In this document: positions 24,098-33,224 of the stretch, one piece after another | Position numbering within the stretch: position 1 is the first letter of the stretch | Layout: every line of letters starts with the position of its first letter | Assembly (NCBI RefSeq): GCF_918698245.1 | Contig: NZ_CAKKMS010000003.1 | Coordinates: 744,001-808,000 of the forward strand | Direction of reading: 5' to 3' | From: Pedobacter sp. Bi126 | GTDB lineage: Bacteria > Bacteroidota > Bacteroidia > Sphingobacteriales > Sphingobacteriaceae | DNA: 64,000 nucleotides | Position numbers and translations under genes: made by a program | Notes under the pieces: generated by a model | Database searches by the model: none | What the model saw: only the letters and a program-made list of their open reading frames with translations | Told to the model about the DNA's origin: nothing

Positions 24098-26248
24098 TTA
24101 TTTCGTTATTCCCTCCAACGAGAATAAAAACGCCCAGCGTAACGAAACATCTTTTAAATAATCGAAACGGCCAGATGCGCCACCATGGCCAAATTCCATA
24201 TTGGTTTTAAGCAATAATACATTCTTATCAGTTTTAGTTGCCCTTAATTTGGCTACCCATTTAGCAGGTTCGAAATACTGCACCTGGCTATCGTGCAGGC
24301 CTGTAGTAACCAACATGTTAGGATAGGCCTTTTTCTCTACATTTTCATAAGGTGAGTAGCTTTTTATATAATCGTATGCAGCTTTTTGTTTAGGATTTCC
24401 CCACTCGTCGAACTCATTGGTGGTTAATGGAATGCTTTCATCCAACATGGTGTTAATCACATCAACAAAAGGAACATCGGCAATAATACCGTTCCATAAA
24501 TCGGGGGCCATATTAGCCACCGCGCCCATCAATAAACCACCTGCGCTACCTCCATGTGCATACAAATGGCCTTTTGAAGTGTATTTCTGATCAACCAGGT
24601 ACTCGCCCGCTGCAATAAAATCGGTAAAAGTATTTTTCTTTTTCATCAATTTACCGTCTTCATACCATTGGCGTCCCATTTCCTGTCCACCACGAATGTT
24701 GGCAATGGCGAAAACAAAGCCGCGGTTTAACAGACTTAATCTTGGCGAAGAGAAGTTTGCGTCTGTACTCGATCCATAAGATCCATATGCATAAAGCAGC
24801 AATGGCGCATGTCCGTTCTTTTCAAAGCCTTTTTTGTAAACCAAAGCAATTGGAATTTTTGTGCCATCTTTTGCTGTTGCGAAAACTCGTTCCGTTGCGT
24901 AATCTTTAGGATCGTAACCACCAACAACTTCCTGCTGTTTCATTAGTTTTTTATCTTTTTTCTCGAGGTCGTAATCGTAAACTGAATTTGGTGTGGTTAA
25001 AGAGGTGTACGAATAACGTAATGTTTTGCTGTTATATTCTGGATTTGCACCAACACCGGCAGCGTAAACAGGTTCATCAAACTTGATATAATAATCGCTA
25101 CCATCCTTCTTCAGTACGTGTAGCTCGGTTAAGCCATTTTTACGTTCTGATAATACCAGATGGTCTTTAAATTCTTCTCCATATTCGAGTAAAACATCTT
25201 TGCGGTTTGGAATAACCTCTTTCCAGTTCTCTTTTTCTGTTTTATCCAGCGGGCATTGCATCAAACGGAAATTTTTAGCATTCCAGTTGGTTATGATGTA
25301 AAACTTATCATCTACGGTTAAAATATCATATAAAACATCTTTTGAGCGTGGCGAAAATACTTTAAACGCTGCCTCTGGATGATCGGCATCAATCATTCTA
25401 TATTCAGCAGTCAATGTCCCTTGCGAGCCAATAAAAATATAACGTCCGTTTTTCGATTTCATCACGCCAATATAGTTGCTGTTATCTTTTTCATTGTAAA
25501 CAACTGCATCTGTCTTAGCATCGGAGCCTAGTGTGTGTCTTTTAATTTTTTCACTTAATAACGTTATGGGGTTTTTTGAGGTATAAAAAAACGTTTTGTT
25601 GTCATTTGCCCATGCCACTGCACCTTGAGTATTGGTAATAACATCTTTTAAAATTTCGCCGGTTTCTAAATTTTTAACATTGATGGTGTATTGGCGGCGC
25701 GAAACCTGATCTACGCCAAAAGCTAAAAGTTTATTGTCGGGACTAACACTAAATCCGGTTGCGCTGTAATAGGCATGGCCTTTTGCCAGTTGATCTACAT
25801 CTAACAGTATTTCCTCAGTGGCCGATAAACTCCCTTTTTTACGACAATATTTAAAATATTGCTGTCCGTCTTCGGTTCTGGTGTAATAGAAATAGCCATT
25901 CTTGAAAACAGGAACAGATTCGTCTTTTTCTTTAATCCTGCCTTTCATTTCTTTAAACAGATCAGCCTGGAATTGATCTGTACTTTTCATCATCGTGTTG
26001 AGATAAGTATTTTCGGCTTTTAAATAATCGACAACTTTTGTACTATCAGGACCTTTTTTAAAGTAATCAATCATCCAATAGTAGTTATCTACCACGGTAT
26101 CGCCATGTATTGTTCTTTTATGCGGAATAATCTCTGCTATAGGGGCCTTGGCATCGGGCCATTTAATTGCTTTCATTTCTTTCTTTTGAGGGTTGTTACA
26201 AGCCGTAATTGCACTGAGCAACATTATGCTTGGTAAGATACGTTTCAT
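24098..26248 (-). CDS. S9 prolyl oligopeptidase / oligopeptidase B-like
   Basis: A 716-residue serine peptidase with an exported-lipoprotein N-terminus (LLSAITACNN). The N-terminal seven-bladed beta-propeller (about 70-440) starts at YYWMIDYFK. The catalytic alpha/beta-hydrolase domain has LLLYAYGSYGSS, the nucleophile elbow HGGSAGGLL, a later Asp in GLHDSQVQYFEPAKW and His in EFGHGGASGRFD. The overall form matches oligopeptidase B (basic-residue specificity) rather than prolyl specificity. It is monocistronic and divergent from proB. Confidence 0.9.
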   Translation of the reverse strand: MKRILPSIMLLSAITACNNPQKKEMKAIKWPDAKAPIAEIIPHKRTIHGDTVVDNYYWMIDYFKKGPDSTKVVDYLKAENTYLNTMMKSTDQFQADLFKEMKGRIKEKDESVPVFKNGYFYYTRTEDGQQYFKYCRKKGSLSATEEILLDVDQLAKGHAYYSATGFSVSPDNKLLAFGVDQVSRRQYTINVKNLETGEILKDVITNTQGAVAWANDNKTFFYTSKNPITLLSEKIKRHTLGSDAKTDAVVYNEKDNSNYIGVMKSKNGRYIFIGSQGTLTAEYRMIDADHPEAAFKVFSPRSKDVLYDILTVDDKFYIITNWNAKNFRLMQCPLDKTEKENWKEVIPNRKDVLLEYGEEFKDHLVLSERKNGLTELHVLKKDGSDYYIKFDEPVYAAGVGANPEYNSKTLRYSYTSLTTPNSVYDYDLEKKDKKLMKQQEVVGGYDPKDYATERVFATAKDGTKIPIALVYKKGFEKNGHAPLLLYAYGSYGSSTDANFSSPRLSLLNRGFVFAIANIRGGQEMGRQWYEDGKLMKKKNTFTDFIAAGEYLVDQKYTSKGHLYAHGGSAGGLLMGAVANMAPDLWNGIIADVPFVDVINTMLDESIPLTTNEFDEWGNPKQKAAYDYIKSYSPYENVEKKAYPNMLVTTGLHDSQVQYFEPAKWVAKLRATKTDKNVLLLKTNMEFGHGGASGRFDYLKDVSLRWAFLFSLEGITK

Positions 26249-26601
26249 AGTGGTTTGGATTAGGTTGAATGCAATTTAATAATTTAGTTCAATAGTTCAT
26301 TTGTCATTGGTTCATTAGTGACATGGAGATTAACTGGTTAATGGTTTAAATCGGTTAACTTGTAATAAGCAAGCGGTACTTCTGACCTCCGTTACCTGAC
26401 TTCGGACGTATAAAATAGTTCATTTGTGATTGGTTAGTGGCATGGAGATTAATTGTTTAAATCGGTTAATCGACTCCAAACGCCAAACTCCCAACCCCAA
26501 ACTAATTACCATTTTTGTAAAAATCCATTATGCCCATAGATAATCATCTGAATTAGAAAAATTGATGGTAAATTGCCACATCAAATTGCTTGAAAATAAT
26601 A
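26249..26601. repeat. 353-bp gene-free spacer with a duplicated unit
   Basis: Lies between the divergent S9 peptidase and proB genes. AATAGTTCATTTGTCATTGG (26291-26310) recurs nearly exactly at 26414-26433. Each copy is followed by CATGGAGATTAA and GTTTAAATCGGTTAA, so a unit of about 70 nt is duplicated. The 3' part resembles the spacer at 16286-16501. No ORF or RNA gene was seen. Confidence 0.6.
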
Positions 26602-27681
26602 ATGAAATTAGGGTACAAAAAAATAGTTGTTAAAGTTGGTTCGAATGTAATTACACAAGCGAATGGTTTGCCTGATGAAGCAAGGATTAAACATCTTGTG
26701 AATCAACTGGCCGATATAAAAAAACTTGGTATTGAGGTTATTTTGGTTTCTTCGGGTGCGGTAGCATCAGGCAGAAGTTTGATCAAGGTATCTGAAAAAC
26801 AAGACGCCGTAACTACCCGCCAACTATTGGCTGCCATTGGTCAGGTTAAACTGATTAATACCTACGCTAATTTTTTTGCAGCACATGAAATTCAGTGTGC
26901 ACAGGTTTTGGTTACCAAAGAAGATTTCCGCGACCGGGCACATTATTTAAACATGAAAAACTGCTTACAGATTTTGCTTCAAAATGAGGTAATCCCTGTG
27001 GTGAATGAAAACGATGTAGTTTCGGTTACTGAACTGATGTTTACCGACAATGATGAGTTGGCTGGGTTAATTGCTTCTATGTTAAATGCCGATGCCTTGA
27101 TTATCCTGTCGAATGTAAACGGCATCTACAACGGCGATCCGAAAATTGAAGGATCGGCCGTTATTGAGGAAATTAATGGTTCGGTAGCTAACCTGGCTTC
27201 CTTTATACAAACGGGTAAATCGCAATTTGGCCGTGGCGGAATGATCACTAAATCGACCATGGCGCAAAAAGTAGCTAAATTGGGCATAACAGTTCATATT
27301 GCCAACGGAACGCAAGATGATGTGCTCTCTTCTTTGCTAAACAATGAACTGGTGCATACACGCTTTGTTCCCGAAAAAAGTAAATCAGGCAAGAAAAAAT
27401 GGATTGCCCATTCTGAAACTGCTGCCACGGGCATTGTGAAATTAAACGATGGCGCAAAAACAGTATTGACTTCTGGGAAAGCCACCAGTTTATTGCCCAT
27501 AGGGATTATCGAAATACAAACAGACTTTTTAAAAGGCGATATTATTAAAATTATTGACGAAAAAAACAACCTCATCGGGCTCGGAATAGCAGAATATGGA
27601 TCGGACAAAGCCAGGGAAAGAATCGGACAGAAGAAACAGAAAGCGCTGGTACATTACGATTATTTTTACTCGGCTATTTAA
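26602..27681 (+). CDS. proB: Glutamate 5-kinase
   Basis: First step of proline synthesis: ATP-dependent phosphorylation of glutamate. 359 residues with the N-terminal amino-acid-kinase domain (KIVVKVGSNVI, LVSSGAVASG, ENDVVSV, FTDNDELAG, GRGGMITK) and a C-terminal PUA domain (about 270-359). A TTG at 26590 is upstream, but ATG 26602 gives the expected start. proA follows. Confidence 0.95.
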   Translation: MKLGYKKIVVKVGSNVITQANGLPDEARIKHLVNQLADIKKLGIEVILVSSGAVASGRSLIKVSEKQDAVTTRQLLAAIGQVKLINTYANFFAAHEIQCAQVLVTKEDFRDRAHYLNMKNCLQILLQNEVIPVVNENDVVSVTELMFTDNDELAGLIASMLNADALIILSNVNGIYNGDPKIEGSAVIEEINGSVANLASFIQTGKSQFGRGGMITKSTMAQKVAKLGITVHIANGTQDDVLSSLLNNELVHTRFVPEKSKSGKKKWIAHSETAATGIVKLNDGAKTVLTSGKATSLLPIGIIEIQTDFLKGDIIKIIDEKNNLIGLGIAEYGSDKARERIGQKKQKALVHYDYFYSAI

Positions 27682-27686
27682 AGGTT

Positions 27687-27783
27687 TAACCACAGCGCAC
27701 ACAGAGAAAATCACGGAGAGACTCAGCGTTAAGCAAATTTCCTATTTTTCCTCCGTGTGAAACTCGGTAACCTCTGTGGTAAA
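27687..27783. repeat. Imperfect inverted repeat between proB and proA
   Basis: ACCACAG (27689-27695) pairs with CTGTGGT (27774-27780), and CACGGAG (27712-27718) with CTCCGTG (27751-27757). This makes a long imperfect hairpin of the ACCACAGAG...CTCTGTGGT type that recurs in Bacteroidota intergenic DNA. It may modulate proB-proA coupling. Confidence 0.65.
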
Positions 27784-27794
27784 AAAAGAAAACA

Positions 27795-29042
27795 ATGGAT
27801 TATAAACAATACTTCGAAAAAGCAAGGCAGGCAAGCCGTACCTTGGTTATCCTTGGCAAAGAAACGACAGATGCTATTCTAACAGATCTGGCTGCTGCTT
27901 TAGTGGCAAATACGGACGAAATTCTTGTTGAAAACGCTAAGGATTTAGCAAAAATGCCCATCGAAGATCCCAAATACGACAGGTTAAAGTTAAGCGCAGC
28001 GCGTATTGCTGATATTGCGAATGACCTTAAAAATGTTGCTGGCTTAAGTAGCCCGTTGGGTAAAATTATTTCAGATAAAACGCTGGAAAACAAGCTTCAT
28101 ATACAAAAAGTTAGTGTGCCTTTAGGTGTTGTGGGTGTAATTTACGAGGCTCGTCCAAATGTTACTGCTGATGTATTTTCACTCTGTTTTAAAACAGGAA
28201 ACGTTGCTGTGCTAAAAGGAGGTAGTGATGCTGAGTTTTCGAATCTGGCTATTGCAAAGGTGATACACGAGGTTTTGGATAAGCATAAAATCAATCGCGA
28301 TGTTTTAACCTTATTGCCAGCCGAAAGAGCCGCAACCGAAGCTTTATTGAATGCAAGGGGGTTTGTAGATGTTTTAATCCCGAGGGGAAGTCAATCGTTA
28401 ATTAATTACGTTCGCGAAAACAGTAAAATCCCTGTTATTGAAACTGGTGCTGGGATTGTACATACTTATTTTGACAAGACCGGTGATTTGGAGAAAGGCA
28501 AAGCGATCATTTTTAATGCAAAAACCAGAAGGGTAAGCGTTTGTAATTCGCTTGACTGTGTACTGATTAATCAAAATCGGCTTGATGATCTGGCTGCGCT
28601 TTTATCTCCCCTGGCTGATGGCGATGTTGAGTTATATGCTGATGAAAAAAGTTTTGAGCTATTAAAAGCTTCTTATCCTGCACAGTTGTTAAATCAGGCT
28701 AAGCCTGAACATTTTGGAACAGAGTTTTTATCTTTAAAGCTAGCGGTTAAAGTAGTGGCTGATTTAGCTGAAGCTTTGAATCATATTGCCGATTATAGCT
28801 CTAAACATAGTGAAGCCATTATTTCTGAAGATGCCGCTAATATTGCCCAATTTTTAAACGAAGTAGATGCTGCTGCGGTTTATGCCAATGCCTCTACCGG
28901 ATTTACGGATGGTGCACAGTTTGGCCTTGGTGCCGAAATTGGTATCAGCACACAAAAACTCCATGCCCGCGGACCAATGGGGCTGGAAGAATTAACCAGT
29001 TATAAGTGGGTGGTAAGGGGTGACGGACAAGTAAGGGACTGA
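27795..29042 (+). CDS. proA: Gamma-glutamyl phosphate reductase
   Basis: Second step of proline synthesis: NADPH-dependent reduction of glutamyl 5-phosphate to the semialdehyde. 415 residues, normal length, aldehyde-dehydrogenase fold with VPLGVVGVIYEARPNVTADV, VAVLKGGSDAEFSN, the catalytic Cys in VSVCNSLDCVL and HARGPMGLEELTSYKWV at the C-terminus. It forms an operon with proB, separated by a 113-nt hairpin-bearing spacer. Confidence 0.95.
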   Translation: MDYKQYFEKARQASRTLVILGKETTDAILTDLAAALVANTDEILVENAKDLAKMPIEDPKYDRLKLSAARIADIANDLKNVAGLSSPLGKIISDKTLENKLHIQKVSVPLGVVGVIYEARPNVTADVFSLCFKTGNVAVLKGGSDAEFSNLAIAKVIHEVLDKHKINRDVLTLLPAERAATEALLNARGFVDVLIPRGSQSLINYVRENSKIPVIETGAGIVHTYFDKTGDLEKGKAIIFNAKTRRVSVCNSLDCVLINQNRLDDLAALLSPLADGDVELYADEKSFELLKASYPAQLLNQAKPEHFGTEFLSLKLAVKVVADLAEALNHIADYSSKHSEAIISEDAANIAQFLNEVDAAAVYANASTGFTDGAQFGLGAEIGISTQKLHARGPMGLEELTSYKWVVRGDGQVRD

Positions 29043-29052
29043 TTGGTTTTAT

Positions 29053-29176
29053 TGTCATTCTGAATGCAATGAAGAATCTGCATACGATGGAAAACAGTCA
29101 TTAGATTTGTTGCCTTCAGTATAAATGTTAGCGCAATGCAACTAAATAAAGATTCTTCGCCGGGCTCAGAATGACA
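29053..29176. repeat. GTCAT-ended palindromic repeat (long loop)
   Basis: TGTCATTCTGA (29053-29063) pairs with TCAGAATGACA (29166-29176), and GAAGAATCT (29071-29079) with AGATTCTTC (29150-29158). It lies in the spacer between the converging proA and MBL-fold genes. Confidence 0.8.
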
Positions 29177-29184
29177 GCATAATA

Positions 29185-30567
29185 TTATAATTCAAAAACC
29201 TCTCCTCTTTCAGGTACGGCTACGTTAAAACCATCTTCTTGCAAAGCTAAAGAAAGACTTTGCAGACTTTTATCTTCACCATGAACCAAGAAAACTTTTT
29301 TGGGTTGGCCAGTTTGTTTAATTGTCTTCACTAAATCGTTATGATCGCCGTGGCCACTGAGCAGATCGGTTTGGTGTATCGTGGCGTAAACCATCATTTC
29401 CCGGTCTTTAATGCGGACAATAGGTGCTCCGCTCAATAGCTTGTAACCGAGAGTTCCTTTTGCACAGTAGCCAATAAAAAGAATGGTGCAATAATAGTTC
29501 TGAATGTTGTAATACAGGTGATCCTGAATCCGCCCGCCTTCTAACATGCCTGCCGATGAAATGATAATACAAGGATCAAAATAATTGGAAACATCTTTAC
29601 TTTCTTTCATCGTTTGAACGTAAGCAAGATGCTCAAATTCAAACTCATCACCCATGGTTTGGTAAAAATCTTTCGCTTCCTGATTTACCAGGTTATGGTG
29701 TTTGCGGTAAACCTCAGTAGCTTGGATAGCCATGGGACTATCTACAAAAATCTGAATAGGTGGCAATAGTTTTTTGGTGAAAATCTGGTTTAAGGCAAAT
29801 ACCAAGGATTGCGTACGGCCAATGCTAAACGCAGGAATAATCAATCGCCCAGGGCTTTTAATGCAGGCTTCGGTAATCTCCTGGACTAATCTTTCCTCTA
29901 AGGTCTGATCTTTGGTATGCACCCTCCCGCCATAGGTTGCTTCGCTTACCAGGTAGTCAACCTCTGGCAGCGGCTCAGGGTTAACCAATACCGGATAGTT
30001 CTCTCTGCCAATATCGCCTGTAAAAGCAATTTTCTTCTCTACGCCATTATCGTTTATGGTTAAAATAGCTGCAGCAGCGCCAAGCAAATGGCCAACTGGC
30101 ACAAAGGTTAGACTAATATCTCCGTTTATTTTGAAAGGCTTGTTAAAAGCAATGGTTACAAAACGATCGATCGTATCCATTACATGTTTGTGCAGGTACA
30201 AAGGTTTTGGTCCGCTAAAATTGCCGCGTTTAGTTCTGGGCTTTCGGCCTGCTTTCCTTAAGAAAAGTTCTACAGAATCGAATAATAGTATCGATGTAAG
30301 ATCGGCTGTTGGTGGTGTACAGAGTACCTGGCCGTCAAAACCCAATCGAACCAGTGTAGGTAAATTACCAGAGTGATCGATATGGGCGTGAGTTAGAATA
30401 ACCAGATTGATGCTTGCCGGATCGAAAGGGAATTGCTGGTTTTCTTCTTGGTAGGTTTCCTTCTCATAATCTAATCCGCAATCTATCAGTATTTTATAGT
30501 GTCCAACTTCTAGCAGGTGCATACTTCCTGTTACTTGTTGTGCTGCGCCCCAAAACGTTAACTTCAT
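29185..30567 (-). CDS. Beta-CASP metallo-beta-lactamase-fold RNase-like protein
   Basis: A 460-residue cytoplasmic hydrolase of the RNA-processing MBL family. Zinc motifs: HAHIDHSG (about 60-67), FVPVGHLLGAAA and AFTGDIGRE. Beta-CASP motifs follow: RLIIPAFSIGRTQ, SPMAIQATEVY, and a C-terminal LVHGEDKSLQSL. This matches ribonuclease J/YSH1-like exonucleases (COG1236). The substrate is RNA in the family; the exact role is unknown. Confidence 0.9.
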   Translation of the reverse strand: MKLTFWGAAQQVTGSMHLLEVGHYKILIDCGLDYEKETYQEENQQFPFDPASINLVILTHAHIDHSGNLPTLVRLGFDGQVLCTPPTADLTSILLFDSVELFLRKAGRKPRTKRGNFSGPKPLYLHKHVMDTIDRFVTIAFNKPFKINGDISLTFVPVGHLLGAAAAILTINDNGVEKKIAFTGDIGRENYPVLVNPEPLPEVDYLVSEATYGGRVHTKDQTLEERLVQEITEACIKSPGRLIIPAFSIGRTQSLVFALNQIFTKKLLPPIQIFVDSPMAIQATEVYRKHHNLVNQEAKDFYQTMGDEFEFEHLAYVQTMKESKDVSNYFDPCIIISSAGMLEGGRIQDHLYYNIQNYYCTILFIGYCAKGTLGYKLLSGAPIVRIKDREMMVYATIHQTDLLSGHGDHNDLVKTIKQTGQPKKVFLVHGEDKSLQSLSLALQEDGFNVAVPERGEVFEL

Positions 30568-30652
30568 CTTCTTGTCTATCGCGTAAAATCTTTAGCCGTA
30601 AAGTAATATAATTGAAGGGATTTTTAAACAATCAAGCGTAATATTTTAATTA

Positions 30653-31000
30653 TTATTCGTCTTGTTGTCTAAATTTTAGTGCCCTTAATATTTCACTTTT
30701 TGCCTCTTCCGAAAAATCTTCTAAATCTGATAGTAAGATCGTTTTGTCTAATAGCATAGCGATGATCGTATCAAAAAACCACGAATTTCTCATACCATCG
30801 TATCTCCTGGCGATGTGTTTATCGAAATCTTTTACAGCGGTAAAAATTTTATAATAATCATCTCTATTATCTTCAGGCTGTTGTTTTTTCCATTGGTCTA
30901 AAATTTCGGAGAATACCTGCATTTCTTTTTTTAGTTCCCGTTGTAAAGCTACCTCGAATAACTTTCTGGCAACTTTGTTGTCTGCTTTAGAAAAATCCAT
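30653..31000 (-). CDS. Small helical protein, unknown
   Basis: A 115-residue charged cytoplasmic protein predicted to be mostly helical (KLFEVALQRELKKEMQVFSE, then DKHIARRYDGMRNSWFFDT and DLEDFSEEAKSEILRALKF). No family was recognised. It is divergent from the acidic small protein at 31094. Codon usage looks ordinary. Confidence 0.55.
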   Translation of the reverse strand: MDFSKADNKVARKLFEVALQRELKKEMQVFSEILDQWKKQQPEDNRDDYYKIFTAVKDFDKHIARRYDGMRNSWFFDTIIAMLLDKTILLSDLEDFSEEAKSEILRALKFRQQDE

Positions 31001-31068
31001 TATGTAAATTTATGTCATAAAGATAAGAATGTCATTAGATAACCGGCTTAGTCCAAAGAAAAGATTTT

Positions 31069-31076
31069 TATCTTTG
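31069..31076 (+). promoter_or_regulatory. TAnnTTTG box before the gene at 31094
   Basis: TATCTTTG, 17 bp before the ATG. Confidence 0.45.
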
Positions 31077-31093
31077 AAGAAAAAATATTAGCC

Positions 31094-31345
31094 ATGCAAG
31101 AACCTTTTGATATAGAAATAGGGCCAATTAATTATTCAGTTTTTCCGGAGGGAAATGATTCGTATACCATTTTTAAAGATGGAAGAGAATACATTCAGAT
31201 TCAAAAGGATACTTCATCTATCTGGTTAAAAATGGACTACAAAACTGAACTTCCAATTTTTGAAGAGGACGAAGAAGTGAATGCAATTGGGCAGGCCATT
31301 GAAAAGTATGTGCCTGAAGAAGATGAGGAAGAAGACGAGCTATAA
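31094..31345 (+). CDS. Small acidic protein, unknown
   Basis: An 83-residue cytoplasmic protein with an acidic C-terminal tail (EEDEEEDEL-like). Strand-rich N-terminus (FDIEIGPINYSVFPEGNDSY, FKDGREYIQIQKD). Function unknown. It ends just before a strong hairpin. Confidence 0.5.
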   Translation: MQEPFDIEIGPINYSVFPEGNDSYTIFKDGREYIQIQKDTSSIWLKMDYKTELPIFEEDEEVNAIGQAIEKYVPEEDEEEDEL

Positions 31346-31350
31346 TAAGT

Positions 31351-31393
31351 AATCCTCAACAAGGTTTGGCTTAGCCAAGCCTTGTTGAGGATT
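31351..31393. terminator. Bidirectional terminator hairpin
   Basis: Twenty-nucleotide arms (31351-31370 and 31374-31393) are complementary with one wobble and a 3-nt loop. It lies between the convergent small acidic gene and the DJ-1/PfpI gene. The flanking T-run is weak. Confidence 0.8.
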
Positions 31394-31398
31394 TAAAT

Positions 31399-32079
31399 TT
31401 AAGCAAGAAGCTTTAATAATTCTTCTGCAACTTTTTCTGATGAAGCGGGATTTTGTCCGGTAATCAATAAGCCATCAACTATGGCATAGGGATTCCAATC
31501 AGCTATCTTGCTGTAATGTCCACCATTTTTTATCAACATATCCTCTACTAAGAAAGGCACAACGTTTGTTAATTGTACAGCTTCTTCTTCGGTATTGGTA
31601 AACCCGGTTACATTTTTTCCGCTAACCAGATATTCACCATTTATCTTTACATCCTTAAGCACTCCCGGAGCATGACATACAAAAGCAACAGGCTTGTTGG
31701 CGTTATAGAATTCGGCAATGAGCTGTTGTGAAGTTGCGCTTTCTGCTAAATCCCAAAGTGGTCCGTGGCCACCAGGATAAAAAACGGCATCATAATCAGC
31801 CATCATTATATCGGCCAATGGAATGGTGTTTTTTAATTTGGTCAAAAGAACAGTGTCTTTGTCCATTCTTTTCGTCGTTTCGGTTTGAAAAGAAGGGTCT
31901 TCACTTTTAGGGTCAATTGGTGGTTGACCACCCTTTGGTGAGGCCAATACAATATCGATACCTCTGTCGGCTAAGGCATAATATGGCGCTGCCAATTCTT
32001 CTGACCAAAAACCTGTTTTTAAACCTGTATTTCCTAATTCGTCGTGGCTTGTAAGCACGAATAAAACTTTCTTATTCAT
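31399..32079 (-). CDS. DJ-1/PfpI family protein (Hsp31-like glyoxalase/deglycase)
   Basis: A 226-residue class I glutamine-amidotransferase-like protein. It shows the pocket FYPGGHGPLWDL and the nucleophile elbow VAFVCHAPGVL with catalytic Cys-His. The N-terminal FVLTSHDELGNTGLKTGFW places it with Hsp31/YDR533C-type glyoxalase III and chaperone proteins. Detoxification of methylglyoxal is likely but unproven. A well-spaced promoter precedes it. The Crp-type regulator gene is upstream on the same strand. Confidence 0.85.
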   Translation of the reverse strand: MNKKVLFVLTSHDELGNTGLKTGFWSEELAAPYYALADRGIDIVLASPKGGQPPIDPKSEDPSFQTETTKRMDKDTVLLTKLKNTIPLADIMMADYDAVFYPGGHGPLWDLAESATSQQLIAEFYNANKPVAFVCHAPGVLKDVKINGEYLVSGKNVTGFTNTEEEAVQLTNVVPFLVEDMLIKNGGHYSKIADWNPYAIVDGLLITGQNPASSEKVAEELLKLLA

Positions 32080-32101
32080 ATTTTTAATGCTAAGTGTATC
32101 A

Positions 32102-32132
32102 CAAAATTAGTGCTCTTGAATAGGGCAGCAAA
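32102..32132 (-). promoter_or_regulatory. Promoter of the DJ-1/PfpI gene
   Basis: On the minus strand, TTTG (32132-32129) is separated by 19 bp from TAATTTTG (32109-32102). This is a close match to the Bacteroidota TTTG-N19-TAnnTTTG promoter. It ends 22 bp before the start codon. Confidence 0.65.
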
Positions 32133-32164
32133 GGACTTCAATCACAAATTTAATGTGCGCAAAA

Positions 32165-32734
32165 TCACACTTTTGCGGAAAGCCTGCTTAAGGTTTCTCT
32201 AGAAATGCCCAAGTATGCTGCGATTATTGTTTTAGAAACCCGTTGCATCAATTGCGGATACTGTTGAGCGACTTGTTCAAAACGCTCTTTCGGGCTTGTG
32301 GTCAAAAGTGATAAAACTCTTTGCTGTAACGCTACGTAGCCTAAACTGTTCTTTATCCTGAAAAAATGCTCCATTTTATGGCTTTCGCTGCATAGCTGAT
32401 CTAAACTATCCTTGCTAATGGAGAGTAGTTCGGAGTTTTCTAAGCAACTGATGTTGGTAATCGATTTAACATGCCCATAAAAAGCCCTAAAATCGGAAAG
32501 CCACCAGTTTTCCATTGCAAACTGAATGATATACTCTTTACCATTGGCATCTGTAAACGTAGCCTTTAACAAACCTTTAACTACAAAATAAATGTGATTA
32601 ACAAATTCGTCTTCCTGGATGAGGTACTGGTGTTTTTTAAGCGTTTTAGGTTTGAAATGTGCTGCTATATGCTCAAACTCCTGATCGGTGAGGGAAATGA
32701 TTTCTTCGAGGTGTGTTTTTAATTCAAAACTCAT
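32165..32734 (-). CDS. Crp/Fnr-family transcriptional regulator
   Basis: A 189-residue protein with an N-terminal cyclic-nucleotide-binding-like beta roll (about 20-115, EDEFVNHIYFVVKGLLKATF) and a C-terminal HTH (SKTIIAAYLGISRETLSRL). The roll lacks a clear PRPAA-like cAMP loop, so the ligand is unknown. It lies upstream of the DJ-1/PfpI gene, 86 nt apart. Confidence 0.88.
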   Translation of the reverse strand: MSFELKTHLEEIISLTDQEFEHIAAHFKPKTLKKHQYLIQEDEFVNHIYFVVKGLLKATFTDANGKEYIIQFAMENWWLSDFRAFYGHVKSITNISCLENSELLSISKDSLDQLCSESHKMEHFFRIKNSLGYVALQQRVLSLLTTSPKERFEQVAQQYPQLMQRVSKTIIAAYLGISRETLSRLSAKV

Positions 32735-32804
32735 GCTATAAATTTAACTAAATTAAGCATGAAACTCATTTTTTGATTTGGGAATGAGGTAAGGTGAAAA
32801 TAAT

Positions 32805-32833
32805 AAGGCCCGATTTTTTACTGATCGGGCCTT
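32805..32833. terminator. Terminator hairpin between convergently spaced transcripts
   Basis: AAGGCCCGAT (32805-32814) pairs with ATCGGGCCTT (32824-32833) around a T-rich loop. It stands downstream (minus strand) of the lipoprotein gene at 32850. Confidence 0.7.
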
Positions 32834-32849
32834 CTGTCTTTTAAATGGT

Positions 32850-33224
32850 TTACCTTGTGCAATTTGCAGTCCAGGTTTGCCCATCTTTTGAAACCAAAAT
32901 TTTAAGGGTACTGGCATCAATACTAATACCTGTTAAACCTGAGCCAATACTTACATAACTGTTGTCGCCGGTTTTTTCAAACTTTACACCTGTAATATCA
33001 GGAATTCCGTTGCCAAAGTAAAAATTATACGTTTCGCCAACTTTGCTTACTGTTACTTTACCATCGGTACTGTTAATGGTAGTCTCACCACTACGATAAG
33101 AAACGGTTCCTTTGTAAGTACCCACGAAGAAATCCCTATCTGCAGGATCGGTATCTTTTTTACATGATACCATTACGGTTAATGCTATTAAAAGCATGCT
33201 GAAAATTTGAACTGTCTTTTTCAT
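32850..33224 (-). CDS. Hypothetical lipoprotein, small
   Basis: A 124-residue predicted lipoprotein: signal IFSMLLIALTVMVSCKKD with a lipobox Cys, then a beta-rich body (FFVGTYKGTVSYRSGETTI, VTVSKVGETYNFYFGNGIPD). A GTG at 33233 is possible but ATG 33224 is preferred. No family was recognised. Confidence 0.6.
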   Translation of the reverse strand: MKKTVQIFSMLLIALTVMVSCKKDTDPADRDFFVGTYKGTVSYRSGETTINSTDGKVTVSKVGETYNFYFGNGIPDITGVKFEKTGDNSYVSIGSGLTGISIDASTLKILVSKDGQTWTANCTR

